25,680 nt of DNA from Anditalea sp035461405. GTDB taxonomy: Bacteria > Bacteroidota > Bacteroidia > Cytophagales > Cyclobacteriaceae. Every line of letters starts with the position of its first letter. Position 1 is the stretch's first letter. The translations under genes were made by a program, and so were the position numbers. The notes beneath the pieces were generated by a model. That model was not told where the DNA came from and ran no database searches. It saw only the letters and a list, made by a program, of their open reading frames with translations. The DNA lies in contig DATHVH010000434.1 in NCBI GenBank assembly GCA_035461405.1, positions 1-25,680 of the forward strand, written 5' to 3'. Of the stretch, positions 1 to 7,177 are shown one piece after another.

Positions 1-260
1 AAGGGGTAAGAAACTCGGTGGAATCACAACCCTCATTATTTTTATTACTTCACACATTGAAATATATAGATGGAAAATACCATGGAAAGTCTGCACAATC
101 AGATGATTTGTCCATAGAAGGTGATTTTAATTGGATTCCTATTCAAGTTACGTTAGAAGACTTTCCTGCAGCGGCAGATCATATTAAGGTAACATTCATT
201 TTTCCGTATTATACTTTCGGTAAAATCTTTCTTGATGAAATTACCCTTATGGTAGAGTAA
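1..260 (+). CDS. 3' part of a jelly-roll-like lipoprotein paralog, cut by the window edge
   Basis: This reading frame is open from the first bases of the window, so only the C-terminal part of the gene is present. A GTG at position 18 is an internal codon rather than the start: the codons before it (G-V-R-N-S) align with G-I-R-N-L in the next gene. The product matches the C-terminal half of that neighbour, including FNWIPIQVTLED against FDWIPIKLTLET and the ending GKIFLDEITLMVE against GKLYLDEISVTVE. The pair therefore looks like a tandem duplication. The pattern of beta strands ending in a D-E-I motif resembles CBM4/9-type carbohydrate-binding jelly rolls, which is inference from shape only. 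The function is unknown. Confidence 0.75.
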   Translation, partial: GVRNSVESQPSLFLLLHTLKYIDGKYHGKSAQSDDLSIEGDFNWIPIQVTLEDFPAAADHIKVTFIFPYYTFGKIFLDEITLMVE

Positions 261-318
261 ATTTAATTTTATAGCTGTGTAATGATTTTGATTAGTTGGA
301 ATTGTCCGGAGGAGTGTG

Positions 319-909
319 ATGGTGCTTAGGTTAAAAAATTTTTTTCTAGGTTTATTATTCCTGCTTCTGTTGATAGCATGTGCAGAGGAAGAGCACGTTC
401 CGGTTGGGACACAATTATTGGTTAATCCAAATATGTCCATGTTTCCTGATTCGGTTGATCCCTGGAGATCAAACCGATCAGGAGGTATTGGAGTGAGTAA
501 AGAGATTTTTTTCACTGGGAACCGATCTTTGTTTATTGAAAATCATCCGGATAGTGTTTATTTAGTCTCTGGAAGTTGGTCACAATCTTATCATGGTCCT
601 ATGCCTGGCCCAGGCAGTAGGTTAGTGCTTACGGCTTTTCTCAAGGGAGAAGGTATAAGAAATTTAAGAGAACATGAACCCACTTTCTTTATAAATTTAT
701 CAGCATACAAAATCGTAAATGGTCCAAATGAAGGAAAATCCGTTAATGCGGAGAATTTATACTTTCCAGCTGATTTTGACTGGATTCCCATTAAATTAAC
801 ATTAGAAACCATTCCTCCAGATGCAAAACATATTACGGTATCTTTCATGATGCCATATAGGACTTTGGGTAAACTTTACTTGGATGAGATATCTGTTACA
901 GTAGAATAA
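319..909 (+). CDS. Lipoprotein with a CBM4/9-like jelly-roll fold
   Basis: The product has about 196 residues. It begins with a lipoprotein signal: a hydrophobic run to residue 20, then the lipobox L-I-A-C with Cys21 as the lipid anchor. GTG (316) and ATG (319) are adjacent; ATG is chosen because GGAGG at 309-313 sits a few bases upstream. The mature part starts L-L-V-N-P-N, has W and SWSQSYHG patches, and ends LYLDEISVTVE. This layout resembles carbohydrate-binding modules of the CBM4/9/22 jelly-roll type. It is probably exported and surface- or periplasm-attached. It lies 55 bases after a paralog and shares its downstream flank, which points to tandem duplication. No enzymatic residues are recognised and the ligand is unknown. 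Confidence 0.75.
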   Translation: MVLRLKNFFLGLLFLLLLIACAEEEHVPVGTQLLVNPNMSMFPDSVDPWRSNRSGGIGVSKEIFFTGNRSLFIENHPDSVYLVSGSWSQSYHGPMPGPGSRLVLTAFLKGEGIRNLREHEPTFFINLSAYKIVNGPNEGKSVNAENLYFPADFDWIPIKLTLETIPPDAKHITVSFMMPYRTLGKLYLDEISVTVE

Positions 910-920
910 AATTAAATTTT

Positions 921-928
921 TAGCTTTG
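921..928 (+). promoter_or_regulatory. Minus-7 box TAGCTTTG
   Basis: TAGCTTTG fits the Bacteroidota minus-7 consensus TAnnTTTG. It lies just after the lipoprotein gene and about 115 bases before the kinase-like gene at 1044. A slightly altered version, TAGCTGTG, follows the upstream paralog at about 272-279, so the box may simply be part of the duplicated flank. No clear minus-33 TTG is seen at the proper distance. Confidence 0.3.
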
Positions 929-1004
929 CATCTATTTCTATGTATAGGGGTTCGTCTATCCGTGGCTATAAAAAAAATTTAATTCTATCGATAATTACCG
1001 TCAC

Positions 1005-1035
1005 TTGTTCTATTGCCCATAGTCTATTAACTTTA
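1005..1035 (+). promoter_or_regulatory. Candidate promoter of the TPK-like gene
   Basis: A TTG at 1005-1007 is followed after 20 bases by TAACTTTA (1028-1035), one mismatch from TAnnTTTG. Initiation a few bases downstream would fall almost on the ATG at 1044, giving a nearly leaderless transcript. Confidence 0.4.
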
Positions 1036-1043
1036 AACCAATC

Positions 1044-1655
1044 ATGTCCTCCCATCATTTCGTCAAAGAACAACAAGAACCCGCTTTATTTATACTGGAT
1101 GCATCATCATCATATGAAACAATCAGCCCGCTACTGGAGTGGTCTCCCACAGTGCTGGTGGCAGAAGAGGCTGTAGATACTGTGTTATCTTGGGGGATCA
1201 AGGTGGATGTGATCTTGGCTCCGGCAGATTATCAGAAAAGCCATCTTCATCTATTAGAAGAGCAATACCCGGTAAAGTTTTTGACTGTCTTAGATGATAA
1301 TTTTTTAAGAGAAGGGCTTCACTACCTTATCGCTTCCAAGCACAGTGCTGTGAATGTCATAGGTTACGACCACTCCAAAGTTTTTGATCTGGAGGAATTT
1401 GTACAGTTAATTGATCTGGTGGTAATAGATGGCCCGATCAGATATTTTCCTGTAAAGCGTGGAGAGTTTAGAAAATGGTATTCGGGGGTTTCTATCCAGC
1501 TTCATGGGAAGGAAAATACCCCTGTGGAAATAAAATCAGAAGAAGGTAACCAAATCATAAAAATTAAACACGCTACTTTTGTAGAAGTACAGGGGCAGGT
1601 GTCCTTTCAGTCTCCGGATCTGTTCTGGATAGGGGAGATGATGGCTGATATTTAA
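1044..1655 (+). CDS. Thiamine pyrophosphokinase-like protein, possibly inactive
   Basis: The product has 203 residues, the usual size of a thiamine pyrophosphokinase, and no signal peptide. The N-terminus (MSSHHFVKEQQEPALFI), the segment SPTVLVAEEAVDTVLSWGIK and the C-terminal part (PVKRGEFRKWYSGVSIQL, then VSFQSPDLFWIGE) resemble Bacteroidota TPK proteins as I remember them. The catalytic region looks eroded. Where active enzymes carry a G-D-F-D-type aspartate motif, this one reads ILAPADYQ. Where the D-x-T-D motif is expected it reads DDNFLREG. It may therefore be a non-catalytic homolog or have changed substrate. This comparison is from memory and not an alignment. The 3' end overlaps the opposing histidine kinase gene by 83 bases. 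Confidence 0.5.
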   Translation: MSSHHFVKEQQEPALFILDASSSYETISPLLEWSPTVLVAEEAVDTVLSWGIKVDVILAPADYQKSHLHLLEEQYPVKFLTVLDDNFLREGLHYLIASKHSAVNVIGYDHSKVFDLEEFVQLIDLVVIDGPIRYFPVKRGEFRKWYSGVSIQLHGKENTPVEIKSEEGNQIIKIKHATFVEVQGQVSFQSPDLFWIGEMMADI

Positions 1656-2973
1656 ATTTAAAGGTAAATTCGGTACCATCTGATCCTGATTTCAGCTGGA
1701 TCTTGACTCCAAGGTATCCTGCTATCTTGTGAATGATCTGTAGTCCAAAACCTGATTTGTCGATTTTGGCATCTTTTAAAAACACGATCCCTTCCTTCAC
1801 CTGGTTCATGAGCTCTTCAGATATACCTTTGCCAGAATCCCTGATCACCACATGGTATCTGGATTTTCTATTAATACCACAAAGTTCAATAGTACCACCA
1901 GAAGGGGTATATTTTATAGCATTGAGCAAAGCATTCTGAAGCATAATCTGAACCAATGAAGCATTGGTAGCATGAAGTTCAAATTGCTCGTTCTGAGATA
2001 GCTTTAACGTGATATCCCGGTCTTCCGCTGCAGATTGCCATTCTTCATAAAATTCAGATAGGAGTTCATCCATAGCCACAGATTCAGTTTTTAGAAATTG
2101 TGCATTATTGACTTTTGAGAGCAATAGGAGCGAATGTACTGTTTTCTTAAATTTCTGAATGGTACTTTGCATATCCATCAGCCTGTCCATTTCCTTATCG
2201 CTAAGGTTTTCATCAGCAAAGAATGCTTCTATTTTGGACTGGAGTATGGCTATGGGCGTTTTCAGTTCATGGGATGCATGTGAGATAAATATCCTTTCAT
2301 CATTGAAAGCCTTTTGGATTCTCCGCATCATTTTACTGATAGAATTATCCAAAATCTGAAAGTCTACTGTAGAGGTGTCTATAGCCTCATAGGGAAATTC
2401 TTGCGGTTCATTGATGTGTGTAAGTTTTTTCTTAATGATCTGTCTTAGTGGTCTTATAAGCCTCTTGTTAAAGGCTATATCCAATATTAATGATAGTATA
2501 AGAAATATCAGGAATGTGACTGAGGTGATTTTGTATAATAAGCTTTGCGTTTCGCTGATAGTTTCTAAGCTCCTTCCTATTTCCAATAAAAAAAATTCAT
2601 CATTTACAGGGAAGACTAAGGCACTAACTCTATATTGAACTGATACCTCATCCAGGATTCGTTCTTCATTATAGATAGTGTCCATGATCGGGTATGGTTG
2701 GATCAGCTTTTCAAGTAAAATGTATTCTTCTCTCAGAATATTATAACTCCCAAAAGCATCCATATAGTCATCTTCGAGGAAAAAACTGCCAATGCCCTCT
2801 TTATTGATAATTCCCAAAACCTGATCCCGTTTCTCGGTTAATTTTACATCAGTATTTTTTAGGGCAAAGTGATTGAATAAATAAGGACCAGCCAATAGAA
2901 AAAGCAATAGTATCAACCCCTTTGCCACGAGGTTAAACATTAGCATTTTCGATGATAGGTGCATTTTATACAT
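1573..2973 (-). CDS. Sensor histidine kinase (HisKA / HATPase_c)
   Basis: This is a membrane-bound sensor kinase of about 466 residues. A first membrane segment lies near residues 15-35, a short periplasmic part follows, a second segment lies near 150-168, then an HAMP-like linker. The H-box FISHASHELKTP carries the phospho-accepting histidine (about residue 235). The ATP-binding part shows an N-box NALLNAIKYTP, the G1 motif DSGKGI and the G2 motif GFGLQIIHKIAGYLG. The ATG at 2973 overlaps the stop of the upstream regulator by 8 bases; a GTG at 2979 is an alternative. The last 27 or so residues are antisense to the 3' end of the TPK-like gene. It should phosphorylate the OmpR-type regulator encoded just upstream. 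Confidence 0.93.
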   Translation of the reverse strand: MYKMHLSSKMLMFNLVAKGLILLLFLLAGPYLFNHFALKNTDVKLTEKRDQVLGIINKEGIGSFFLEDDYMDAFGSYNILREEYILLEKLIQPYPIMDTIYNEERILDEVSVQYRVSALVFPVNDEFFLLEIGRSLETISETQSLLYKITSVTFLIFLILSLILDIAFNKRLIRPLRQIIKKKLTHINEPQEFPYEAIDTSTVDFQILDNSISKMMRRIQKAFNDERIFISHASHELKTPIAILQSKIEAFFADENLSDKEMDRLMDMQSTIQKFKKTVHSLLLLSKVNNAQFLKTESVAMDELLSEFYEEWQSAAEDRDITLKLSQNEQFELHATNASLVQIMLQNALLNAIKYTPSGGTIELCGINRKSRYHVVIRDSGKGISEELMNQVKEGIVFLKDAKIDKSGFGLQIIHKIAGYLGVKIQLKSGSDGTEFTFKFKYQPSSPLSRTDPETERTPAPVLLQK

Positions 2974-3640
2974 TGACACGATAACCTACTCCGCGTACAG
3001 TTTCCAGCCAGTCAGTATTGGCTGCTTCCCCTAACTTTTTACGCAGATTTTTTATATGTACATTAATAAAATTTGACTGATATTCATCTTCTATATGGTC
3101 TCCCCAGAGATGTTCTGCCAGTTGATATCTATTGATTACCCTATTCTTATGAAGTATTAGAAAATGAAGCAGGTTAAATTCTTTTTTGGTAAGGGGAATG
3201 GAAGTGCCATTGTGGTCTACTGAAGCACTATTTACGTCTAATGTAAATTCACCTATTGAAATCAGATCATTGCTCCAGCCACTTTTTCTTCTCAGGATGG
3301 CCTGCATCCTTGCTTTTAACTCCAAAAGTGAAAAAGGTTTTGGAAGATAATCATCTGCTCCTTTTTCAAATGCCATTACTTTATCATTTACTTCATCTCG
3401 AGCGGTAAGTATGATGACCAGGGCATCTTTTTGATGCTCCTTTATTTCAGGAAATAAATCCATCCCATTGCCATCAGGTAAACCCAGATCCAGGAGAATG
3501 AAATCATATGAATTGATGGAAATTTTTTCCGAAGCGGCTGAAAATGTAGCTGCCCAGTCTACTATCATTTTGATTTCCTGCAGGTAAGATATAGCACCTT
3601 TAGCCAATTGCTCTTCGTCCTCTACAAATAATACCTTCAT
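2966..3640 (-). CDS. OmpR/PhoB-family response regulator
   Basis: The 224-residue product has an N-terminal receiver domain with acidic residues E7-D8-E9, the phosphorylation site D51 in LLDLGLPDG, and the conserved lysine in LPKPFSLLEL. The C-terminal winged-helix DNA-binding domain shows LTKKEFNLLHFL and ends NLRKKLGEAANTDWLETVRGVGYRV, typical of the Trans_reg_C family. It is the transcription factor of the two-component system whose kinase overlaps its 3' end. Its start lies 5 bases after the stop of the beta-barrel gene, so the three genes are almost certainly co-transcribed. The target genes are not evident. Confidence 0.95.
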   Translation of the reverse strand: MKVLFVEDEEQLAKGAISYLQEIKMIVDWAATFSAASEKISINSYDFILLDLGLPDGNGMDLFPEIKEHQKDALVIILTARDEVNDKVMAFEKGADDYLPKPFSLLELKARMQAILRRKSGWSNDLISIGEFTLDVNSASVDHNGTSIPLTKKEFNLLHFLILHKNRVINRYQLAEHLWGDHIEDEYQSNFINVHIKNLRKKLGEAANTDWLETVRGVGYRVNV

Positions 3641-3645
3641 CTTAT

Positions 3646-4476
3646 CTATCTTTTTATGGCAAGAAAATAATTAAGCTGTATTCCGTGAATAAATCTGTTA
3701 CGTGACTGATCAAACTCAGGCGTATTTAAAGGAGCTACATATCTAGAAAAAACTTCCATTTCAAAACTTTTATATTCAAAAGTTACAGGCAAATTAAAAT
3801 CCCAGCTCAAGATATTTAATTTTTCCAGTTTTTGGATCTCTGATTCATCCAATTCTGGATAATCCCCCAAATTGTAGAATCTGCTGCTACCTGCAGTAAG
3901 CGTAAATTTGGGTTCGAAAGATACTGTGATGGCATTAAATAACTTTTGGTCAAACTGGAAAAACCGCGAATGTTGAGAGCTCAAAAATATATCTGGCCTA
4001 TCTGAAAATAATCCTTGTACCTGTATGGTAGAATATAGATAATTCCAGTCCAAACCAAAAGTAGTCTGTAATAAGCCCAAATTCTGAATTCCTGCCACAG
4101 TACTATTGCCACTTACGAGGAATTGGGAATAGCTGACATTTAAATCTGTATTTTTAGTAAGGTCCCTCCTGTATCCAAGAGATAGAGATGACTGAATTGG
4201 TAGATCGGTATCTAGAAATTTAAATCCTGACGCATTTATATAAAATCCTGAATGAAAGAAATACATCAGGTCTGAAGATAAAAAAGGAACCGACTGCCCA
4301 AAATCTCTTCCGAAAAAAGTAAAAGCATTATGGTATTTTCCACTCAAAATCACAAAATCGTATTTATCCTCTATGGGTTCGGAGGTCACAGAATCAGTAT
4401 CTTGGGCAGATACGTGACCACTTAATATAAAGAGGGTAAGCAGAAAAGTAATTTTAATAAGTAAATATTTAATCAT
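3646..4476 (-). CDS. Predicted outer-membrane beta-barrel protein
   Basis: The 276-residue product has a signal peptide (K-rich start, hydrophobic core, cleavage expected after H-V-S-A at about residue 24). The rest is rich in alternating aromatic strands, such as FYINASGFKFLD, SLSLGYRRDLTKNTDLNVSYSQF, WNYLYSTIQVQGLF and HGIQLNYFLAIKR, the pattern of an outer-membrane barrel of roughly a dozen strands. I do not recognise a named family. It is the first gene of an operon with an OmpR-type regulator and a histidine kinase, so it may be their regulatory target or part of the sensing apparatus. A terminator lies upstream, so transcription probably starts in the short gap before 4476. Confidence 0.7.
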   Translation of the reverse strand: MIKYLLIKITFLLTLFILSGHVSAQDTDSVTSEPIEDKYDFVILSGKYHNAFTFFGRDFGQSVPFLSSDLMYFFHSGFYINASGFKFLDTDLPIQSSLSLGYRRDLTKNTDLNVSYSQFLVSGNSTVAGIQNLGLLQTTFGLDWNYLYSTIQVQGLFSDRPDIFLSSQHSRFFQFDQKLFNAITVSFEPKFTLTAGSSRFYNLGDYPELDESEIQKLEKLNILSWDFNLPVTFEYKSFEMEVFSRYVAPLNTPEFDQSRNRFIHGIQLNYFLAIKR

Positions 4477-4521
4477 AATATCATTTACCTAAAGCTATTT
4501 ATTAAATAAGGTAGAAACACC

Positions 4522-4551
4522 AAAGAGCACCCCTATACAGAGGTACTCTTT
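4522..4551 (-). terminator. Intrinsic terminator after the 161-residue exported protein gene
   Basis: On the minus strand AAAGAGUACCUC pairs with GGGGUGCUCUUU around the loop UGUAUA. The mismatched positions on the plus strand become G-U wobble pairs only in the minus-strand RNA, which supports minus orientation. The U tract after it is weak. It separates the gene ending at 4565 from the barrel gene starting at 4476. Confidence 0.7.
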
Positions 4552-4564
4552 TTTCAAATTGAGT

Positions 4565-5050
4565 CTAATTTCCACCCGGTTTGCCGGGAGGAGTCACGGG
4601 ACGTCCCGGCGGTTTATTAGGGCCCCTCCCTGGCGTATTATCAGGCTTGCCTTTCGGCGCATTTGGCCTTACTACAGGAGGAGTAGGTCGAGCAGCAGGA
4701 ACTACAGATGCTGGCCTACCCGGAGCCCTTGAATTACCGACATTGGCAGGTTTTCCTCCTTTAGCATTATTTTGTGCCTCTGACCCTTTATTATTGTTTC
4801 CGTTGTTGTTTTTTATAGCGTTCGCATTCATCAGTGTGCTCCTTCTGGCGGCACTGCTTATACTAAAGCCCCTATTTTTTGCACCTTGAGTGGTGGCGGT
4901 GGGCTTTTCTGGATTAATATCACCTTTTTCGGTCTTCTTGGGAAGCTCTTGCTTGGGAGCAGGAGCTTTCGTCTCTGTCTTTTCTGTAGTCTGGGCAAAA
5001 ACCAGCGATACCATGGAAAACAGGATGAAGAAAAGAATTGATTTTCTCAT
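4565..5050 (-). CDS. Small exported Pro/Gly/Asn-rich protein with SSAARRSTL core
   Basis: The 161-residue product has a clear signal peptide (MRKSILFFILFSMVSLVFAQ, cleavage near residue 19 before QTTEK). The mature part is low-complexity: a Lys/Pro/Thr-rich stretch, then the motif GFSISSAARRSTLMNANAI, an Asn/Gly run, and a basic Pro/Gly-rich tail with repeats such as PGRP, PGRGPNKPPGRP and PPGKPGG. It is a paralog of the gene at 5221-5640 through the shared SSAARRSTL core. The composition suggests an extracellular or cell-wall-associated, largely disordered, strongly basic protein. No known domain is recognised. It has its own downstream terminator, so it is probably a single-gene unit. Confidence 0.75.
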   Translation of the reverse strand: MRKSILFFILFSMVSLVFAQTTEKTETKAPAPKQELPKKTEKGDINPEKPTATTQGAKNRGFSISSAARRSTLMNANAIKNNNGNNNKGSEAQNNAKGGKPANVGNSRAPGRPASVVPAARPTPPVVRPNAPKGKPDNTPGRGPNKPPGRPVTPPGKPGGN

Positions 5051-5160
5051 GACCTTATTGTTCTAATGCGTAAAGTAAATCATGAATAGTGAAGAATCGA
5101 TGAATTTTTACTCTTTTTTTTTCTATATTTTTTTTATACAATCCGAAAAGAATTGGGAAA

Positions 5161-5190
5161 ATTAAAAAAGTACCCTATAAAGGATACTTT
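5161..5190 (-). terminator. Intrinsic terminator after the 5221-5640 gene
   Basis: In the minus-strand RNA AAAGUAUCC pairs with GGGUACUUU around the loop UUUAUA, giving a 9-bp stem with one G-U pair that exists only in this orientation. It is followed by a run of U. This ends the gene that stops at 5221. Confidence 0.8.
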
Positions 5191-5220
5191 AAATAACAAA
5201 AAAAGTTGTTTGGTTTATAT

Positions 5221-5640
5221 TTATGATTTTCCAATTGGTAAAGATACTCTCCGATTGGGTACAGTCATGCGATTGGGTTTAGCTATACCTGGAACTGGTA
5301 AAACAGGTATGTTTACTTGAACCGGTCTATTATTGGACGTTGGCCTTCGGGCTTGGTTTAAAGATTTTGGATTGGTCAAGCGGTTACCTCTTGATGGAGT
5401 GGAAGTTTCTCCGTTTTGCCTGGTATTATTTATAAGCGTTGACCTTCTTGCTGCGCTGCTAATTATTATACTTTTATCTTTATTATTTTCAGTCGTAGAT
5501 GTTGCTTTATTTTTTTCCGAAAAACCTTTTTCAACCAAACTGGATTCATCGTTTGAATTTTCCCCATAGTTTTTATGCGTTTGGGCATTTACCCATGGGG
5601 AAACTATGGCGAGGAAAAAAAGCAAAACTAATTTTGTCAT
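5221..5640 (-). CDS. Small exported basic protein with SSAARRSTL core
   Basis: The product has about 139 residues from the ATG at 5640; a TTG at 5649 is less likely. It has a signal peptide (MTKLVLLFFLAIVSPWVNAQ) and then an acidic, Asn/Ser-rich segment. The core SIIISSAARRSTLINNTRQN matches the downstream gene at 4565-5050, and the tail is Pro/Arg/Asn-rich (VLPVPGIAKPNRMTVPNRR). Outside the signal and the core the two paralogs differ widely, so the core is probably the functional part. It has its own terminator and about 200 bases of AT-rich gene-free DNA upstream. The function is unknown; an extracellular or envelope role is inferred from the signal peptide alone. Confidence 0.7.
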   Translation of the reverse strand: MTKLVLLFFLAIVSPWVNAQTHKNYGENSNDESSLVEKGFSEKNKATSTTENNKDKSIIISSAARRSTLINNTRQNGETSTPSRGNRLTNPKSLNQARRPTSNNRPVQVNIPVLPVPGIAKPNRMTVPNRRVSLPIGKS

Positions 5641-5845
5641 AAATGGCAATATATTATATAGTGTAAAATAAATACTACAAAGTGAAGTTTACGTGAAGCA
5701 GTGATTTATTACCAAAGAAAAATTTTATTATAATATATTAACCGGCTATTAAGATTGATTAACAGTAACTTTTAATTCAAGGATTTAAATTTATTTTTAG
5801 ACCTGAATAATCTATTAATTCATATTATATAGCTTCCCTATAAGA

Positions 5846-6691
5846 TCAGTTCCATATTCCAATGGCCATCCTCATTTTACCGTTCAGATCTTTTAGTACT
5901 TTTACATCATGAAACCCAAGATTGACCATTAATTCCTGCGTTTCTATTGCTAGGGCTTCATTAATTTCAAAAAATAACTTTCCTCCCTCCGCAAGGGAAA
6001 GCCGGGCTTTTTTACTTATTTCTCTATAAAAAATGAGTGGGTCGTCATCGCTGACAAAAAGTGCCAAGTGAGGTTCATAAAGAAGTACGTTTGAGAGCAT
6101 TTCCATTTTCTCTTGTTCCCGTACATAAGGTGGGTTGCTTACAATAATATCCAGATTATGGTAAGGTATATCAGAAGACAGTATATCAAGTAATTGGAAA
6201 TCAATAGTTGTATTGAATAGTGAAGCATTTTCCCGCGCTACATCCAGTGCTAATGGGCTGATATCTACTGAAGAGACCTGAGCGCCTGGGATCTCAAGAC
6301 TCAAAGTGATAGGAATGCACCCAGATCCTGTTCCTATGTCTAATATTTTTGGAGTTGAAACAGTATTTTCATTGATAATTAAATGGACCAATTCTTCAGT
6401 TTCATTTCTTGGGATCAGGACATGAGCATTTACTTTAAAATCTCTGCCATAAAAAGGAGCCCATCCTGTGACCTGCTGAATTGGCATCCCCTTACAGACT
6501 TTTAAAAAAGCCTCTTCTATACCGGATGCTGGAATATTACTCCATAGCTTATTGGTCAAAATATCCTTTCTGCTGGCACCAAGGTAAAATTCCATCATCC
6601 AAAAAGTAATGCTTTTTGCCTCCTGCTCGGGATATATTTTTTGAAGTTGTTCGCTATACTTTTTAAATAATTCCCTAGAGCCCGTATCCAT
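5846..6691 (-). CDS. prmC: Release factor glutamine N5-methyltransferase
   Basis: PrmC (HemK) methylates the glutamine of the GGQ motif in peptide-chain release factors with S-adenosylmethionine, which improves translation termination. The 281-residue length is typical. An N-terminal helical domain (residues 1-75) precedes the linker VLIPRNETEELV. The SAM-binding motif I is LDIGTGSGCIPI (about 117-128), and the catalytic motif is SNPPYV (NPPY at about 186-189), which binds the target glutamine. The C-terminal FFEIN and DLNGKMRMAIG are also family features. It appears to be transcribed alone from a TAnnTTTG box just upstream. No terminator is obvious after it. Confidence 0.96.
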   Translation of the reverse strand: MDTGSRELFKKYSEQLQKIYPEQEAKSITFWMMEFYLGASRKDILTNKLWSNIPASGIEEAFLKVCKGMPIQQVTGWAPFYGRDFKVNAHVLIPRNETEELVHLIINENTVSTPKILDIGTGSGCIPITLSLEIPGAQVSSVDISPLALDVARENASLFNTTIDFQLLDILSSDIPYHNLDIIVSNPPYVREQEKMEMLSNVLLYEPHLALFVSDDDPLIFYREISKKARLSLAEGGKLFFEINEALAIETQELMVNLGFHDVKVLKDLNGKMRMAIGIWN

Positions 6692-6711
6692 CGATCATAA
6701 ATTTGTAATTA

Positions 6712-6719
6712 CAAAGCTA
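6712..6719 (-). promoter_or_regulatory. Minus-7 box of prmC
   Basis: On the minus strand this reads TAGCTTTG, a full match to the Bacteroidota TAnnTTTG consensus, 20 bases before the prmC ATG. A minus-33 TTG is not evident. Confidence 0.5.
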
Positions 6720-6766
6720 AAAAAGATATTTTCACTTAGCGCTAAAGCCTATATAAGAAGTAAAGA

Positions 6767-7177
6767 TTATATCTGAGACTTTTGCTTTTGCGGGTTGTCA
6801 TTGCTTTGAAGATTAGAAGTCCTTTCCACATTATTTATAAAATAGTAAAATGCCAAAGCCCCTAAAGCATAGCAAAGCACATCCCACCAGTCTCGGGTAT
6901 AAATTTCTGATTTCATCGGTAGTATTACCTCAAAGATGAGACTGAAATAGACCACCGCTAAAATAATGTGTGTTTTTGTAAAAATAAATTTGTCTTTAAG
7001 GGGATGGAACCAGCGAAAAGCTTGTAAAGTTATGCCAAGTACTACTGGCATAGCCAGAAGATCATCCAAATAGGCATGTACATAGGGAATATATATTTCT
7101 TGTATTCTCTCCAGGTACTGATTAATCCAAAAAACAAGGCATGAAAAGATGAAAAGTGGATTTTTTAGAACGCTCAT
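6767..7177 (-). CDS. Small multi-pass membrane protein
   Basis: The product has 136 residues and four or five hydrophobic segments: FIFSCLVFW, the region around DDLLAMPVVLGITLQAF, HIILAVVYFSLIF and VLCYALGALAFYYFI. A charged hydrophilic tail (NNVERTSNLQSNDN and on) follows. Conserved-looking polar motifs are YVHAYLDDLLAMP and TRDWWDVLCYALGA; the latter resembles the D-x-x-D-x-x-x-N/Y-x-x-G region of VanZ-like proteins. Similar Cytophagales proteins are, as I recall, often labelled magnesium citrate secondary transporter, a name I would not rely on. The start is the ATG at 7177, whose A is the last base of the previous gene's TAA, so translation is coupled. An ATG at 7204 inside that gene is less likely. 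Confidence 0.75.
   Translation of the reverse strand: MSVLKNPLFIFSCLVFWINQYLERIQEIYIPYVHAYLDDLLAMPVVLGITLQAFRWFHPLKDKFIFTKTHIILAVVYFSLIFEVILPMKSEIYTRDWWDVLCYALGALAFYYFINNVERTSNLQSNDNPQKQKSQI

Noticed and set aside
153..515. Minus-strand open frame across the two lipoprotein genes
   Set aside because: Crosses both paralogs and the gap between them in antisense; no domain is recognisable.
940..1176. Open frame on the plus strand overlapping the start of the TPK-like gene
   Set aside because: Overlaps the better-supported gene by 133 bases in another frame, has no recognisable domain and low-quality composition (His/Gln runs).
4581..4889. Gly/Leu-rich open frame opposite the 161-residue exported protein
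   Set aside because: It is the antisense of a Pro/Gly-rich coding sequence, which commonly leaves the other strand open; no signal peptide or start context supports it.
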